Assembly: GCA_964017195.1 (NCBI GenBank)
Contig: OZ024895.1
Span: 45,595,673-45,659,672, forward strand
DNA from: Siderastrea radians
Lineage: Eukaryota > Cnidaria > Anthozoa > Scleractinia > Rhizangiidae
Reading direction: 5' to 3'
Length of the DNA stretch: 64,000 bases
Below are positions 34,780-47,002 of the stretch, one piece after another; positions within the stretch are counted from its first letter, which is position 1; every line of letters begins with the position of its first letter. The notes under the pieces are model-generated. The model was not told where the DNA came from. It did no database searches and saw nothing but the letters and a program-made list of their open reading frames with translations. A program made the translations under genes and the position numbers.

Positions 34780-34874
34780 AAAGATGAAACAGATAGTAAG
34801 TACACAGTGAAAAAATTCTCGGAAAAAAAAACCGAGAATTTTTTCACTGTGTACTTACTATCTGTTTCATCTTT
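34780..34874. repeat. Perfect 43-bp inverted repeat with a nine-A loop
   Basis: Arms 34780-34822 (AAAGATGAAACAG...TTCTCGG) and 34832-34874 are exact reverse complements separated only by nine A residues. The transcript would form a 43-bp uninterrupted hairpin. No flanking duplication was seen. It could be a hairpin RNA source, a template-switch mutation or a foldback assembly artefact. Confidence 0.9.
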
Positions 34875-35504
34875 ATAGCATTGGGTGGTTGGCTGGTTCA
34901 CTGAACATTTGTTTTATATACCATGACAGATTTTTTTGTAAAGATTAATTTAAACAATCATTTTTGTCATAAAAGTAAATACTATTAATTTCAAGAGAAA
35001 TTGAGGACGGCCTAGAGAGTTTACCTTACCAACCAGCGAAGAAGAAGTAATTAATCGGCTTGAAACCGGTTGTATGACTTTTTTTACAAGGGCTGCCTAA
35101 TTGTGATTTACTGTTTACTAATTTAGAAACGAAACTGAAAATTGAAATTCTGCCAACAACAAGCTTGTTTCCCGTTAGTACAATCATTGCTATGAAGAAT
35201 GGAGTGAAAATGCCAGGTTTTCGGCGGTTTGTGTGAATCTTGCGAATCAATCCAATCACAGGTCGGCTTATTTTTGCGATGACATGTTCAAACACTGTAG
35301 CTCAAGAAGCCAAGAAATTTCATTATTTAAAATCGTCATCATTTTTTCTTTGGAATTTCTTCCTAAATTTCAACTTTTTCTCAGGATGAGGAGAGCGATA
35401 CACTGTTCCTTTCAATGTTATTGTTAAAATTACAACAAAATACTTTTTCTACGCGAATAGGCAATTCTAACCTGCTGCCAGAATCAACCCTGGAGCTATC
35501 TGAT

Positions 35505-35735
35505 GTGTTGGCAACTTGCACGCTGTGCATGAAGTCCTAAGGTGTGACCAATGCAAGTGAAAGCAATTGAGCAGTACTTTCCTGTGGTGCTGTTTATTAT
35601 ACTGTACAAAATAGTTGTAACTGTCTTGCTTGTTGATGAGATCCTAAAGTGTGACCATTCCGATAAAAGCTACTGAGCAGTACATTTCTAATGGTTCCTG
35701 TTTATTTTTCAATATCAGTTACGAAAAAATTCTAA
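35505..35735 (+). repeat. 106-bp repeat, two diverged copies
   Basis: GTCCTAAGGTGTGACCA then GAGCAGTACTTTCCTGTGG near 35575, and GATCCTAAAGTGTGACCATT with GAGCAGTAC near 35680, in the order of the array unit. Confidence 0.7.
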
Positions 35736-36144
35736 CCAAGTTTTCCATGGAAGAGTGCAATTTGGAACAATGAGATTTACTTAGCACTTATACAGAAGCT
35801 GATCGTGATGAAACGAGTGCACGGTAACAATGAGCTGATAACATTTCCCGGTGAACGGAAATATTGAGAAAATAATAGAGATAACCATGCCCTCAATTTG
35901 TCGTTCATAATGAGAGCAAATATATTAGTGTTATACAGATGCAAATAAGCTGGAATATGTAGATCAACAACCAGCGTGTCGTTCCTGATCAATGTTTCAC
36001 TCCAAAAGCCAAAATGAAAACTTCCACAATTGATTTTGCTTAATATTAAACAATTGTCAAAGGTCGCCACAGTAACGTACGGCTCAACCTCTTTTATTTT
36101 TAGAATTTCACGCATCTACATACTGAGGCTAAAAAGAGTTAAAA

Positions 36145-36270
36145 ATCAATTCACCTTGTACCGCGGAATAAACAGCATCACAGAAAAACGAACTGCTCAA
36201 TAGCTTTCATTTGAATGATCATCGACACTTAAGGATTTCATGAAGAGACCTTAAAGTTAGAACCTCGAGG
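36145..36270 (-). repeat. 106-bp repeat, one diverged copy, inverted
   Basis: CACCTTGTACCGCGGAATAA, CTCAATAGCTTTCATTTGAA and CTTAAGGATTTCAT are complements of the unit's blocks in reverse order. Confidence 0.65.
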
Positions 36271-39200
36271 TTTAAGGAAAGATTTCTGAGCGTCTTTTAG
36301 TTTGACAGCTGCCGGTTCCCTCAGCATTAAGACTCGTTAGATAAATACCAAGTTAATGAACGGGGTCATTTGCTGTACTATCAGTATTTTAGCCGATTCA
36401 TTTTGTCCAGGATCTAAACAAACTCAACGATCTTAAGCCATACAGTTTTTAAAGAGAGCTCCATAAAAATCGACAAATGTCCAAATTCATCGAATTAAAA
36501 AAATGACATACACTTTTTAACGAGAGCTCCATAATATTTGAGAAACGTTGAACAAATTCATGGTTTCAGACCAAATTCAGTTATTAACCATTTTCAACGA
36601 ATGCACATGGGGGCAAGGGTCGGTAATTTCTACATCTCTAATGTAGGTTTAATTTCAAAAACACAGAAATCTGAGGAACTAAATCATCAATTGCCAAGGT
36701 TAAGTTACTATAAATATAAATGATCTCGCTCGATCCCGTTGCTGAATTGCGTTCCTAGTAGAAATTTTTATCTTATCATGTCAAAACACACATTGCTGGG
36801 TCCATAAAATTTTAATAAATTTTCCCGTTTCCTATAGTTTACAGAGAGGTTATAAATATTTACCCGAAAACAAATATTAATTTCGAAAATATTTTTTCGA
36901 TAATAAATTTAACAAATTGTCTTACTTTTTTCACAAACAACTGAACTGAACTGTCTGTCTCTATAACTGATGAAAGTCAGCCTTGATTGTATTTCTCATT
37001 TTAAGTCTATTCCGTAATTCTTATTTAATTTAGAATTTCGTAAGTCCTTAAATCTTGTGCCAAACTATTACAAATTAAATTGACGAAACCCATTCAAAAG
37101 CCGGTAAACCAATTCAGTGCAGACAAGAAGAACATGGATGCAACTTTATAAAATCCACAGGCCCGAGTTCTGCAGTTCAGTCGTTAATATATGATAGCTG
37201 CTGTTATCACTTTGTTTATAGAGTATTTCTCGTTTGAATTATTAATCACATCTTCCGCTGACAACACACGGTGCCTCTTGTGTAATTTCGCTGAATGCCT
37301 TTTAACGGAAGTATAGATTTTATCAAACATTGTTCATCACGCCAATAATGAAAACCTTCAACAAATCTCAACATGACATAAATGTGACTACTCCTTGAAA
37401 GAAAACTATAATAATAATAAAAAAACAAATGTAAATCGAATTTTTCAGCGAATCTCCAAAATTTGTGTAAATATCGTATTTCAATTTTTCGGGATCTCGT
37501 TGACACAAAAGTTATTAAGCTCTTTTACTCTTCGAGTCAAGAGTAACGCCATTTCACCTGCAGTCTCACTTTTGCCGACTTGTGGATAAACTCATAAGGT
37601 TTGCTGGGCTTTGAAAGCCACTGAACGGTACTTTTCTGTATATATATACGCAATACTGGTTTATTTAATTTATTTAAATTAAACTTGAGGGGTTGTTTTA
37701 TTTTGAATTTTGGTAGTATTTGTAGAGATTTGGTAAATGGTAAAACTGCACCCTGGAAAATTAACGTTTCTATCGATTATACTACCCCCAACCTCTTCAA
37801 GTATTTATCGCTCCGACCGGTCCGTAAATGAGAGGCAACGGATCACTCCTTTGCCAGAGGGAATTTTAAGTAATTAACGGGTACTTACGAGCTATTTTCG
37901 AAGATTCTCTCAGTAGCAAGCCGATCGATGACTGTTTCAAGACAGTGGAGAAAAGGCCATGCAAACCTGAACTGTTTCACTTTACTAATGAAAGCGGAAA
38001 AAGATGAACAAAATACTATAAGATGCCATAAACATTGTTTGCACGTAATAATGATGATTAAACCTTTCAGCCAATAAACTGCGAGATTTTCAAGGAACAA
38101 TGGTTTATAACTTTTTGGGCATTCGCGCCTCCGATTGATTAGAAAGGACTCCAATAGATATGATTTTCATTACAAAGAGGCGAGAGTACTGAACTCGACC
38201 AAAATACTACCAGAACTCGATAACATTACGGGCGAGGCGGGGCTAATCACCAAGTAATAATGACCGTTTTACAATCAGCGGCGAAGTGTTAGCGAATTTA
38301 TCATGAATCATTCATCTGGGTTCATTTCGCGGCATCAAATTAGAAAATGACCGTGTAAATAAGCACGAAAGACTGTCATTTCAAATCGTTGATAAAAATT
38401 AGACGTGTAAACACTCGCGTGCGGAGAACATGACGCAAAGTCGAAAATGCATTATTTTAAATTAACTTTTTGAAAACTTCAACTAAGTGGTGTGGATTTC
38501 GACAAGATAACTCTTTAAAGAAGATAGGAATAATCTGTGAAGGTGAATGCGAATTAATTTTGTAAGAGTGGAAACTAAAACGCTACTGGAGGCCTTAATT
38601 TTCTAACAGTTTCGCAGCAGGGGAAAAGTAACTTCAAGCCACACATCAATTATTATAATGATTTGACGTTATATAAAAATAAAATATATACCATTATACA
38701 CATAATCATGATACGGTAGGTAAAAAATTACGAGAAATTTTCACAATTTAAATTCAACCTCAAAATTGGTTATTCCTATTCAGTTACACGTATAACATTC
38801 TGAGATCGAATTAGAAATTTTTCGTATTCTTGTCAAATGTGTCCTTGACAAACAACTAGAGAGCGATTTGACAGGGAACTGTTTGAATATTCCAAAAAAT
38901 TATTAGTTTGCACTAAGGTGGCTTTCTTTTTTGACAAAGTTTCTTATCAAAGCCTCGAAGTTAGCTAAAAGAGTTTAGCTATAACGTATATGTACTCCAT
39001 ACATAATTAAGTTTAATTATTTCTAACATAGAGTTACTGAGAATAACATACTAGGGCTAAACATTTAAATTTATGAAGAAAACTACAAAAACCAGTATCT
39101 TTATAACAAGGCTTTTTTAGTTTTACTTATCGCGACTCTCGGTGTTGACATTTACCTAATAACGGCTTAATTTTACCGCTGACAGAAGATATATCATTTC

Positions 39201-40760
39201 ATTTCATCGAAAAGATCCATCATGGAGTCACTCTAACCATTGTGTGCTTTCATTATCAAGCAGATATATTGAATATGCTTTTAGTTAATGAGAACTTGAA
39301 ACCAACTGTAAAGACAATAAAATGTTCATTGAGTTGGAGTCAACTGCTCTATATGTCTTATAAAGAAAACACCACTCTTTTATTTCTCAATCAGGTGTTT
39401 AGACTCGTAACATTGTGGGTTCGTGGAAAAATCTGGATTTACCGCTTGACAAAGCTGTATTCGGCTAACCATGTATACCCAGCAATAAGGATATCAAAAG
39501 GAATTATAGTGAAACTCTTTCTTTGTAGATAGTAAAAAGTTATAAAATCGTAGAAAGCTGTGATTAGGAGGCACAAACTATCCTGCACTAGTATTAAGTG
39601 TCTATCAGCTGCAAGGGTCCCCACGCTTTCATATCATTCCCTTCTTTAAGTCTATATCCTGATTAGTTTTGGCCGTTTAACGCGCATGGAATATATTCAT
39701 ATACTCTCATATTACTTACCGATTTGTTTTTTAGGCGATTATCGGTACCCCTCTAATGATTTTGGCGTCGTTTTTTGATAGCCGACGAAGAGCGGGTTTT
39801 CTCAGTTTTAAAGATGCTGAAAGGAATTGTCTGCAAACGAAACACAAGGTCAGTTAAATCTGAAGATACAAACCTAAGTAAACGTAACCGACTTTCTTGC
39901 CCAAAACACTATTTGCTCTCAAAATCTAACTCAATCAGCTTTTACTCAGAAGTTATTAATTAAAGATCTATCAATCACTGTTAAAAACGGACCAATCACA
40001 ATGAAGAAATTTTGAAAAAATATGAAGGTTAATTCGGTTATTTACCACTGACGTGAAAAGACTGAAAATCCATTGAGATGCAAAAGCAATTATATCTTGC
40101 TATTGGATATTTACAAATCTCCCTGAAATTAGTGGCGTTCCAAAATAGCACTCTGAAAGGTCTGTATATTGTTCGAAATTCAGTCAAAGTTGCAAAGGAG
40201 ATCAATCTATTTTCCGCTTAATTTTTCACTTTACACCTCTTTTCCTGCCCGGTGATCAGTAGGAAAAGTGAAAATTGCAGAGAAGTGGTAATTTACGCCA
40301 CGATAATGTCCTCTCTTAATTATAAAGAGCATTTAAAATAATGAATGGTTTCACCTTGAAAAGTCGTACCCGACAGTTTTACGCAAATCGAGATTTTTAA
40401 ACGACCGTTTTGTGCTCTTTCAATAACCATGCAATGAAGTTCCATTTTTTAAAATACTGGTGGCCTATCTAGCACCACAGCTACGATTAACTATTGTTAA
40501 ATGGAAGCACCGAGATGTTATACTTTTTGCGGTTTGTTTCCGACCAGCTCTTTGTTCGTATATAGACAGGTTATTGTCTTGGACAGTCCTCAACTTTGTG
40601 GCATAAACATAAAGGTTTAAAAAGCGAATTTTAGCATTTTTATACCAACTTTATTTTATCTGAAATTTAACACCCTCTGTCCAGATTCACCTCATTCACA
40701 CTACCTCCCTAATCCGCTTAATTGTTATAGTTTGAAGTTTGAATGTTAAACCTTTCGCTT
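36271..40760. other. 4.5-kb stretch without a recognisable gene
   Basis: AT-rich. A worn 106-bp-unit fragment (TTGTGGATAAACTC, GCCACTGAACGGTACTTTTC) lies at 37575-37640. The open frames at 37885-38154 (minus) and 39242-39532 (plus) are unrecognised and probably chance. Confidence 0.45.
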
Positions 40761-40763
40761 TTT

Positions 40764-41235
40764 TTGAGTCTGTGGATAAAATCCTAAAGTGTGACCAATC
40801 CAATGAAAGCTACTGAGCAGTACTTTCCTGTGGTGCTGTTTATTATGCTGTACAAGGTGTTTCTAACTTTTGAGTCTGTGGATGAGATCCTAAAGTGTGA
40901 CGATTCAAATGAAAGTTACTGAGCAGTACTTTCCTGTGGTGCTGTTTATTATGCTGTACAAGGTGTTTCTAACTTTTGAGTCTGTGGATGAAATCCTAAA
41001 GTGTGACCATTCAAATGAAAGCTACTGAGCAGTACTTTCCTGTGGTGCTGTTTATTATGCTGTACAAGGTGGTTCTTACTTTTAAGTCTGTGGATGAGAT
41101 CCTAAAGTGTGACCATTCAAATGAAAGTTACTGAGCAGTACTTTCCTGTGGTGCTGTTTATTACGCTGTACAAGGTGGTTCTTACTTTTGAGTCTGTGGA
41201 TGAGATCCACAAATCAAAGGTATGGAGCAGCACTT
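40764..41235 (+). repeat. Exact-period 106-bp tandem array
   Basis: TTGAGTCTGTGGAT (or TTAAGTCTG) begins at 40764, 40870, 40976, 41082 and 41188: four full units with an exact 106-bp period plus a partial fifth. Units differ by a few substitutions and no indels. Each has a CTAAAGTGTGACCATTC block, GAGCAGTACTTTCCTGTGGT and a TTATTATGCTGTACAAGGTG block. As 106 is not a multiple of 3, the frame changes with every unit, so it is not coding. Confidence 0.93.
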
Positions 41236-41339
41236 CCCTTGGTGGTGTTATTTGTTTCCCGATATCTTGAAAAATCAACAGGTGCTTGTGGCAAATGAAA
41301 TTTGTAGTCTGATTTTAGTTTACTTTTGGATCTTGGGTG

Positions 41340-41364
41340 TTTTTTTTTTTTTTTTTTTTTTTTT
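41340..41364. repeat. T25 homopolymer
   Basis: Twenty-five T residues, 105 bp after the 106-bp array. It could be a retroposon tail in minus orientation, but no body was identified. Confidence 0.8.
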
Positions 41365-41543
41365 AGAACTGAAAGGGTCAAAGGTCCCTTCGTTAGTGTC
41401 ATGTCATTGAAAAAGGTAATCAGGATGTCTAATATTTTTCTTTTGAGGACGACAAGTTTTCGTTTTTAAAATGAAAATTAGGGACACCAATTTCGCGAGA
41501 TCTTTTTAACGATTTACTGCCCGGGTTGGCATACGGGTTCTAT

Positions 41544-41963
41544 TACCGTCGTTTTCATCTAAGCGTGGACACGTGAAGAAAAAACATGTTTTAATTGGAT
41601 ATCAAACGTGGCATGTTTGGCCGCCAAACATTTGAAGTTTGACAGCCGTTAAACTTGCTTTCCTACGTGCGTGATCGGGTTTCAATGCCAAAATTTGCAT
41701 AAATATTCGACAAAGTCAACATGTTTTCTCATGTGCCCGTTAATATTCCCGAATCTCGAAGAAAAACATCTAAAATCTGCGTTTTCTAGGTCTTCTTCGT
41801 TTTCTGGACACCTGCCATTTTAGCGAAACCTGCTCTTACAGCCTTCAAACTTCAAAGTTTGGCAGCCAAACATGTCATGTTTGGCGGTCAAACATGTCTT
41901 GTTTGCACCCAGTTAGAATATGTTTTTCCGTCACGTGTCCACGCTTAGATGAAAACGACGGTA
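41544..41963. mobile_element. 420-bp foldback element with ~100-bp arms
   Basis: TACCGTCGTTTTCATCTAAG at 41544 is exactly inverted at the right end (41963). The arms continue with CGTGGACACGTGA and then CATGTTTGGC/GCCAAACATG words. The interior contains further inverted CATGTTTGG copies. No clear target duplication. Confidence 0.7.
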
Positions 41964-41986
41964 GCTGGAGGCTACTGTTTAATTAA

Positions 41987-42333
41987 AGGGCCAGTCTCAT
42001 GGCGATTTTCCTGTCTTCTTTGTTACCATTTTCATTAATTTATATCAAAGTACCTTGCTCACACATGAATTTTCAAAACAAAAACAGGCCAAAATTAGTT
42101 TTTAGAGATTTTATCTGAGACACAAGGGCAGAAACTTGAAAAATTCTGCCAGAAGTTTTCAAGTCAGATGCCACTTCCATCCTGGCCGTCCCTATCCAGA
42201 CATACTTATTATAGTTTCCATGTACTGGAATACCCATTTTAATACTACTGGACCATTATTTTTAGGCTTCCATAGATAAAAATGTGCCTTTTGGCTTTTC
42301 ACAGTGATACTAAAAACTGATGAGACTGCCCCT
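41987..42333. mobile_element. 347-bp TTAA-flanked MITE, family T
   Basis: Left end AGGGCCAGTCTCAT and right end (complement) AGGGGCAGTCTCAT, each preceded outside by TTAA (41983-41986, 42334-42337). The ends resemble 1975-2249 and 45578. Non-coding interior. It sits only 23 bp from the foldback on its left. Confidence 0.65.
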
Positions 42334-43169
42334 TTAAGCCGGTGAGGACAAGATTGTTCTGATTGTAACTGAATCAGTAAAGCGGTAATTGCTTCTAGCA
42401 GGTTTGCACGGAAGGTTTGTAAAACTTTTTCACTATTAGGCGAGAAATCTTTCAGTATGATCAGCTTTGGTTGGTTTTGCTAACGGTTTCTCGCTTCTTT
42501 TTCTTTGAATGAAAAGTGAAAATTGTGTGTTCAGCTGTTGTGTGCGATGTGCTAAAGACGGTTGTTACCTTAGCAATTGGGAAAAACGCCGTGGGCGTCG
42601 CAGCCCAAAACAACACGGAAACTTTAATGGAATAAAAGCCATCGACTGTACGCGTAGGTTTTTCTTCACAATGGATTTTGAGACGGTTTTGTAGCTATGC
42701 GGTGAAGAAAAAAGAATCGGTAATTTCGATTACTGGTGGTTTTGCTGGGTTTAGTTTTAGCGGTCTTCTGACGTTGTCGTTATAAAATCGAGGCATTTTT
42801 TTTTCGACATGATGCTAATTTTATTGACGCAATCTTCCTGCGTCAGTTCGCATTTTCGGATATTCATATCTAACCATTTTGATGGCCTTGACGTATACAC
42901 GAGCGCAAATTAAACTATGACTATGGAGAGAGTGGCGGCCAGTTTTGTTTACGAAAATCGTTTACACACCGTCTCTTTTTTTAGTTACCCACACAAAACT
43001 TAACGTATATACGCACGTAAAATTGCGCAACAGTTGAATTTCACCTTAAGGTTTAAAGCCTCTTTATACAAATTTTTACAAATTCATATTTGAAATTTTC
43101 ACCTGGGATAAACAGTGCCACAAGAAACTAAGGCTGAAAAGATTCCCGTTATTTGGAGATTTCTTCCTG
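42334..43169. other. No gene recognised
   Basis: A short frame at 42509-42694 is unrecognised. The remainder is AT-rich and non-repetitive. Confidence 0.4.
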
Positions 43170-43500
43170 GCGGACCCCAAAGTTAAAACCACCTTGTATA
43201 GCACAATAAAAAGCACCACAGGAAATTACTGTTCAATAGCTTTCATTTGAATAGTCAAACTTTAGGATTTCATCTTCAAAACCCAAAGTTAGAAATACCT
43301 TCACAGCATAATAAACAGTACCACAGGAAAGTACTGTTCAATGACATCTCCATAGCTATCATACTTTAGGATTTCATCCTCAAATCCCAAACGCAGAAAT
43401 ACCTTGCACGGCAAAATAAACACCACCACAGAAAAGAACTGCTTAAAAGTTATCGATCTCGATCATAACTTGGGATTTCGCCTCTAGACTCAAAACTCAT
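43170..43500 (-). repeat. 106-bp repeat, three diverged inverted copies
   Basis: Three successive sets of CACCTTGTATAGCACAAT-like, CACCACAGGAAA-like and CTTTAGGATTTCATC-like blocks, all complements of the unit, at spacing close to 106 bp. The third is the most worn. Confidence 0.75.
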
Positions 43501-45570
43501 AACCTGGTTAAATGACTCAAGCTTTAAATTTAGAGTTGTATAAACTACAATACCTAACACCTAGTAAAACAAAAACTATAAACCGTTGTAGTGTTAACAT
43601 CCTTGTGTTAATAATCACAAGCCAAGGGTTGTTTTATACGAGTAGAATTTTGGTTTCTGGGTACAAAAAAGGTGGTATTACGGTTAGAAAACGAAACGTA
43701 AATAAAATGCTTTCCAACCCACCGAGCACCGTTTCCTATCTGTTCCATTCCTTACTAGGCAAACAGGAGACCTGGAATCTTCAACTAGGCTCAACGACCT
43801 TTACACGGATGAATTCGATGTTATCGCACCTTAACATAAAGCCCCATCGCAAATACTCTTTATATTCTAGAATAACATACCGGAATTAAATCGTAAAAAG
43901 CAGATTAAAATGCAGCCAGAAGGCTGCGAAGCACACTGACTTCATGACATAAATTCAGTGTTCAAAGAAAACCTGAGTAGAACGGTAATTTCTGGCGGCT
44001 ATGAATTGATGTTAGGTTTAGATGCTACCAGTTGGCTGCTTGAGCCAAATTTAAATTTTCAATGGAACGCTTACCTCTTGACCACGAGCGAAGACGAGCT
44101 GAGTACGAAAGAAGTTTGTCAGCTGTTTCAGACCGAAAAGCGTTGTGGTTAATATCTGAATACTGCCTCTTGATCCAGAGAGGTTGCTGTTTCTGTTTAA
44201 GACGGAGTCCTGTCAACCCATTAAAAAAACCAGCCTCGATTTTTTCATATGACAGGTGTTATTTCTCGATTGTACCACGGATGTCTTTACAATCCAAGAA
44301 TTAATTTTGTGTTTAGTCTACTTGTTAAGAAAGGCCGGAGACGAAATTACTCCAACGCAAAATCGAACAATGCAACGATTTATCAGTGATAATTTGCACC
44401 ACAACTCAAACTCAATAATTTGCGAAACTATTCAGTTTTTCTAGAGAAAAGAACAACAATCGTCCACCAATTTAAAGGCATGTTTACAGACCACACGGTA
44501 GCTGGGTTGGTGTTTAAATTGAGCTGGCCGGCCGCTCTCTTCTCTCTCATCGCTATTGTCTAGGCGATGAATAGGCAGATAAGAATGGCGGAAGTTTACA
44601 AACTTTCCCTTTTCCACCAAACGAGACGTTTACTGACGATGGACAACTATTTAAGTCTTAAAACTCAAACACCTTGACGTTGATTTTAGCACTGACGTTC
44701 GAGGACCGGACTGAAGCAAAAGTTGCAGTATGTTTCGATAAGAGTCTACCGTAAGATTCACTGTCATATCATGCACTCCAGGTTGTGTGTGATAGTTAAT
44801 TAACATTTCAACACAAAATGTCTTAGAAATTTACCTTGTGGTGTGTTCAGGTTTTCTCTCCGAGCCGTTACTGCGTTAGCTACTTTGAACAGTTTTCTCC
44901 AAAAAAGGACAAGCTTGGCAATAACAATCCGAAATAACTGTCTGAGTTGTTACACATATTTGGACCGTCAGGCGGCAAACTGTCCGTATCACACGATCGC
45001 GAAATCTAAGTTGTACAAAGCATCGAGACTTTAATAGGATGCGTTATTGTTATTAATAAAAAGAACCGACTGAAAACAAGCTAACGCGGAAAATTTAGTC
45101 ACGTTCTTCAGCTTCCTAGAAATTCGTTAACTGCAACTTTAATATTTACCCCACGTCTGCTAACTTAAGCGTAAATCCTGTTTTTGTGGAGAAAAAGTAA
45201 AAATAAAAAAATAATAATAAAAGAATTCAGCTCACCACTTTATAGACCATATTTAATTTGGATAAGACTGCCGTTTCCCGAAAAAAAAAACGACTCAACT
45301 ATGACAAACGGGAAGTTTTCATTGACAGATGCCTATCGAATTAATGGACACACTATACTAATCTGTTATGTCTTTCGAACGACAAACTAGAATAATTTGT
45401 TTTTAATAAGTCCTTAGTTTTATTGATATTCTTGAATTCGGCATATTGAAAAAACTCAAACAGGTGCCGATCTCAAGAAAGATAATTCTAGATCTGAGTT
45501 CTGTGGTCCTGTTAACTGTCACTTACTTATCCATACCTACTTGGGGAAATTTCCTTACAAGGTCTTCTTC
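43501..45570. other. No gene recognised
   Basis: The 125-codon frame at 43512-43889 and shorter ones at 44025-44304 have no recognisable motif. An ATGGCGGAAG start-like site at 44585 reads only about 30 codons. Confidence 0.4.
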
Positions 45571-45577
45571 TATTTAA

Positions 45578-45955
45578 AGGGGCCGTGTCACGGGGATTTT
45601 CTTCGCATTTCGTCAAAACTTTGCTAAAAATTATGATTAAATAAATGTCTTCGCTCACACGTAATATGCTCCTGGAACGCCATGAGGAAGATCAGCCTAG
45701 TACCCAGGCGTTCTCCTCCCTCTCACTCAACTCGACTTGTTGCGAAATGTCGTGACGTCACCGAACGAGGCTCCCATTAGGTGACGACACAAAATTTCGA
45801 GTAAGCGAGAAGAGAATGCCTGGGTACTAGGCTGGAGGAAGATTTAAGTGAATTTTAGCAAGGAGTCCAAACCTTAATAAGTTTTTCAATGATTTTTGCA
45901 AGTTAAAAGCCGAACGTTTTCAAGTTGTAATCTGAGGCTACTATCTTTGAGATCC
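45578..45955. mobile_element. Partial TTAA-type MITE, family T, interrupted
   Basis: After TTAA at 45574, AGGGGCCGTGTCACGG gives the family-T left end. The sequence that follows (ATTTTCTTCG, GCTCACACGTAAT) parallels the interior of 41987-42333. The element is interrupted by the 9-bp-duplication element at 45693, and its right end is not recognisable, so the end given is approximate. Confidence 0.4.
45693..45834. mobile_element. 142-bp palindromic Mutator-like MITE with 9-bp duplication
   Basis: Ends CAGCCTAGTACCCAGGCGTT and its diverged complement ending GGGTACTAGGCTG. The perfect 9-bp flanks GAGGAAGAT are at 45684-45692 and 45835-45843. The first 17 bases align with the 13714 element (CAACCTCGTTCCCAGGG), suggesting related families. 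Confidence 0.8.
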
Positions 45956-46601
45956 TTAAATGAAGCGACCTGGAATATTTTATATCTACGGAAAGAAAAA
46001 CAATAGACTTATACAGTGCTCAATAAAAAGCCGGAAAATTCTAACAACAAAAGCACGCCAGAAACAAGCCGACAATAATAACTTTCCAACGATAACTTTA
46101 AGTCACCTGGTGTTGAGGAAGAGGGAATTGAGAATAAAGTTGAAGAACCGTTGGATATCAAGGAGTTGGAAAAATTTCGGCCGTTAGAAGTGTGAGGAAA
46201 ATGCAAGGTTACAGTTTTGGTTATTATTCAAGTTATTTGAACTCATGCGACAGGTGATGCGACACTGCTAAAAATAATGTTCTTTACCTCAAAAAAGGGA
46301 AATTTTAGCGAGTAGAAATTTATGCTACTATTAGTGACCATTAGTCACCACTAATTTCAGCGATTCATAAACAAGTCGCTAAATTCGCTAAAATTTGATG
46401 TCGCGAAAATAATACCTTTATTTGAAGATGTTCAAGGGATATAACTAAGGCCCCCTGCTTGAGCCTGTCTGTTGCAGTATGCACTGTTGAACGTTCACCA
46501 CAAAATAATTGCCCTCTTTGATGTGTTAATTACCAGCTCCAACGCAAACGTCCTCAGGTCTCGTCACGGTGACGGGAACAAAGAATATTCCTGTTGGAGG
46601 C

Positions 46602-46930
46602 TAATGTGATGATCAGTAAAGTAAAACATGCAGCTGGTATGATCGTCTTTTTACCTCAGTGTTTCGGTGTCGGTCTTTTCTTTTGTGTTTCACGGACTTT
46701 ACGACAACTTTGAATATTTGAACGATTTACAAATCGAGTTGATTTTCTAATGTGATGATCAATCAAGTAAAAACAGCTGGTATGATCGGCCTTTTAGTTC
46801 AGTCATTCGGTTTCAGCAAGAGAGGCATCCTTTCTTGGTTTCAGTCTTTTCTATGTGTTTCCCGGAGAAAGTAATCAACTTTTTATGCCAACTCTGAATA
46901 TTTAAACAATTTACAGATCGAGTTTAACCT
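46602..46930. repeat. Diverged tandem duplication, period about 146 bp
   Basis: TAATGTGATGATCA followed by AGCTGGTATGATCG occurs at 46602 and 46748. Both copies end in GAATATTT-AACRATTTACARATCGAG. The second copy carries a ~30-bp insertion. Confidence 0.7.
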
Positions 46931-47002
46931 TGCCTAGTTCCTAGGCCTCTGTATTTCGCCACGCGGTCAATTTGTTTTGGGTCACGTGGTACGAATGAAT
47001 AG

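Noticed and set aside
40764..41235. CRISPR-like regular array
   Set aside because: The whole 106-bp unit is repeated, with no unique spacers, in a eukaryotic context.
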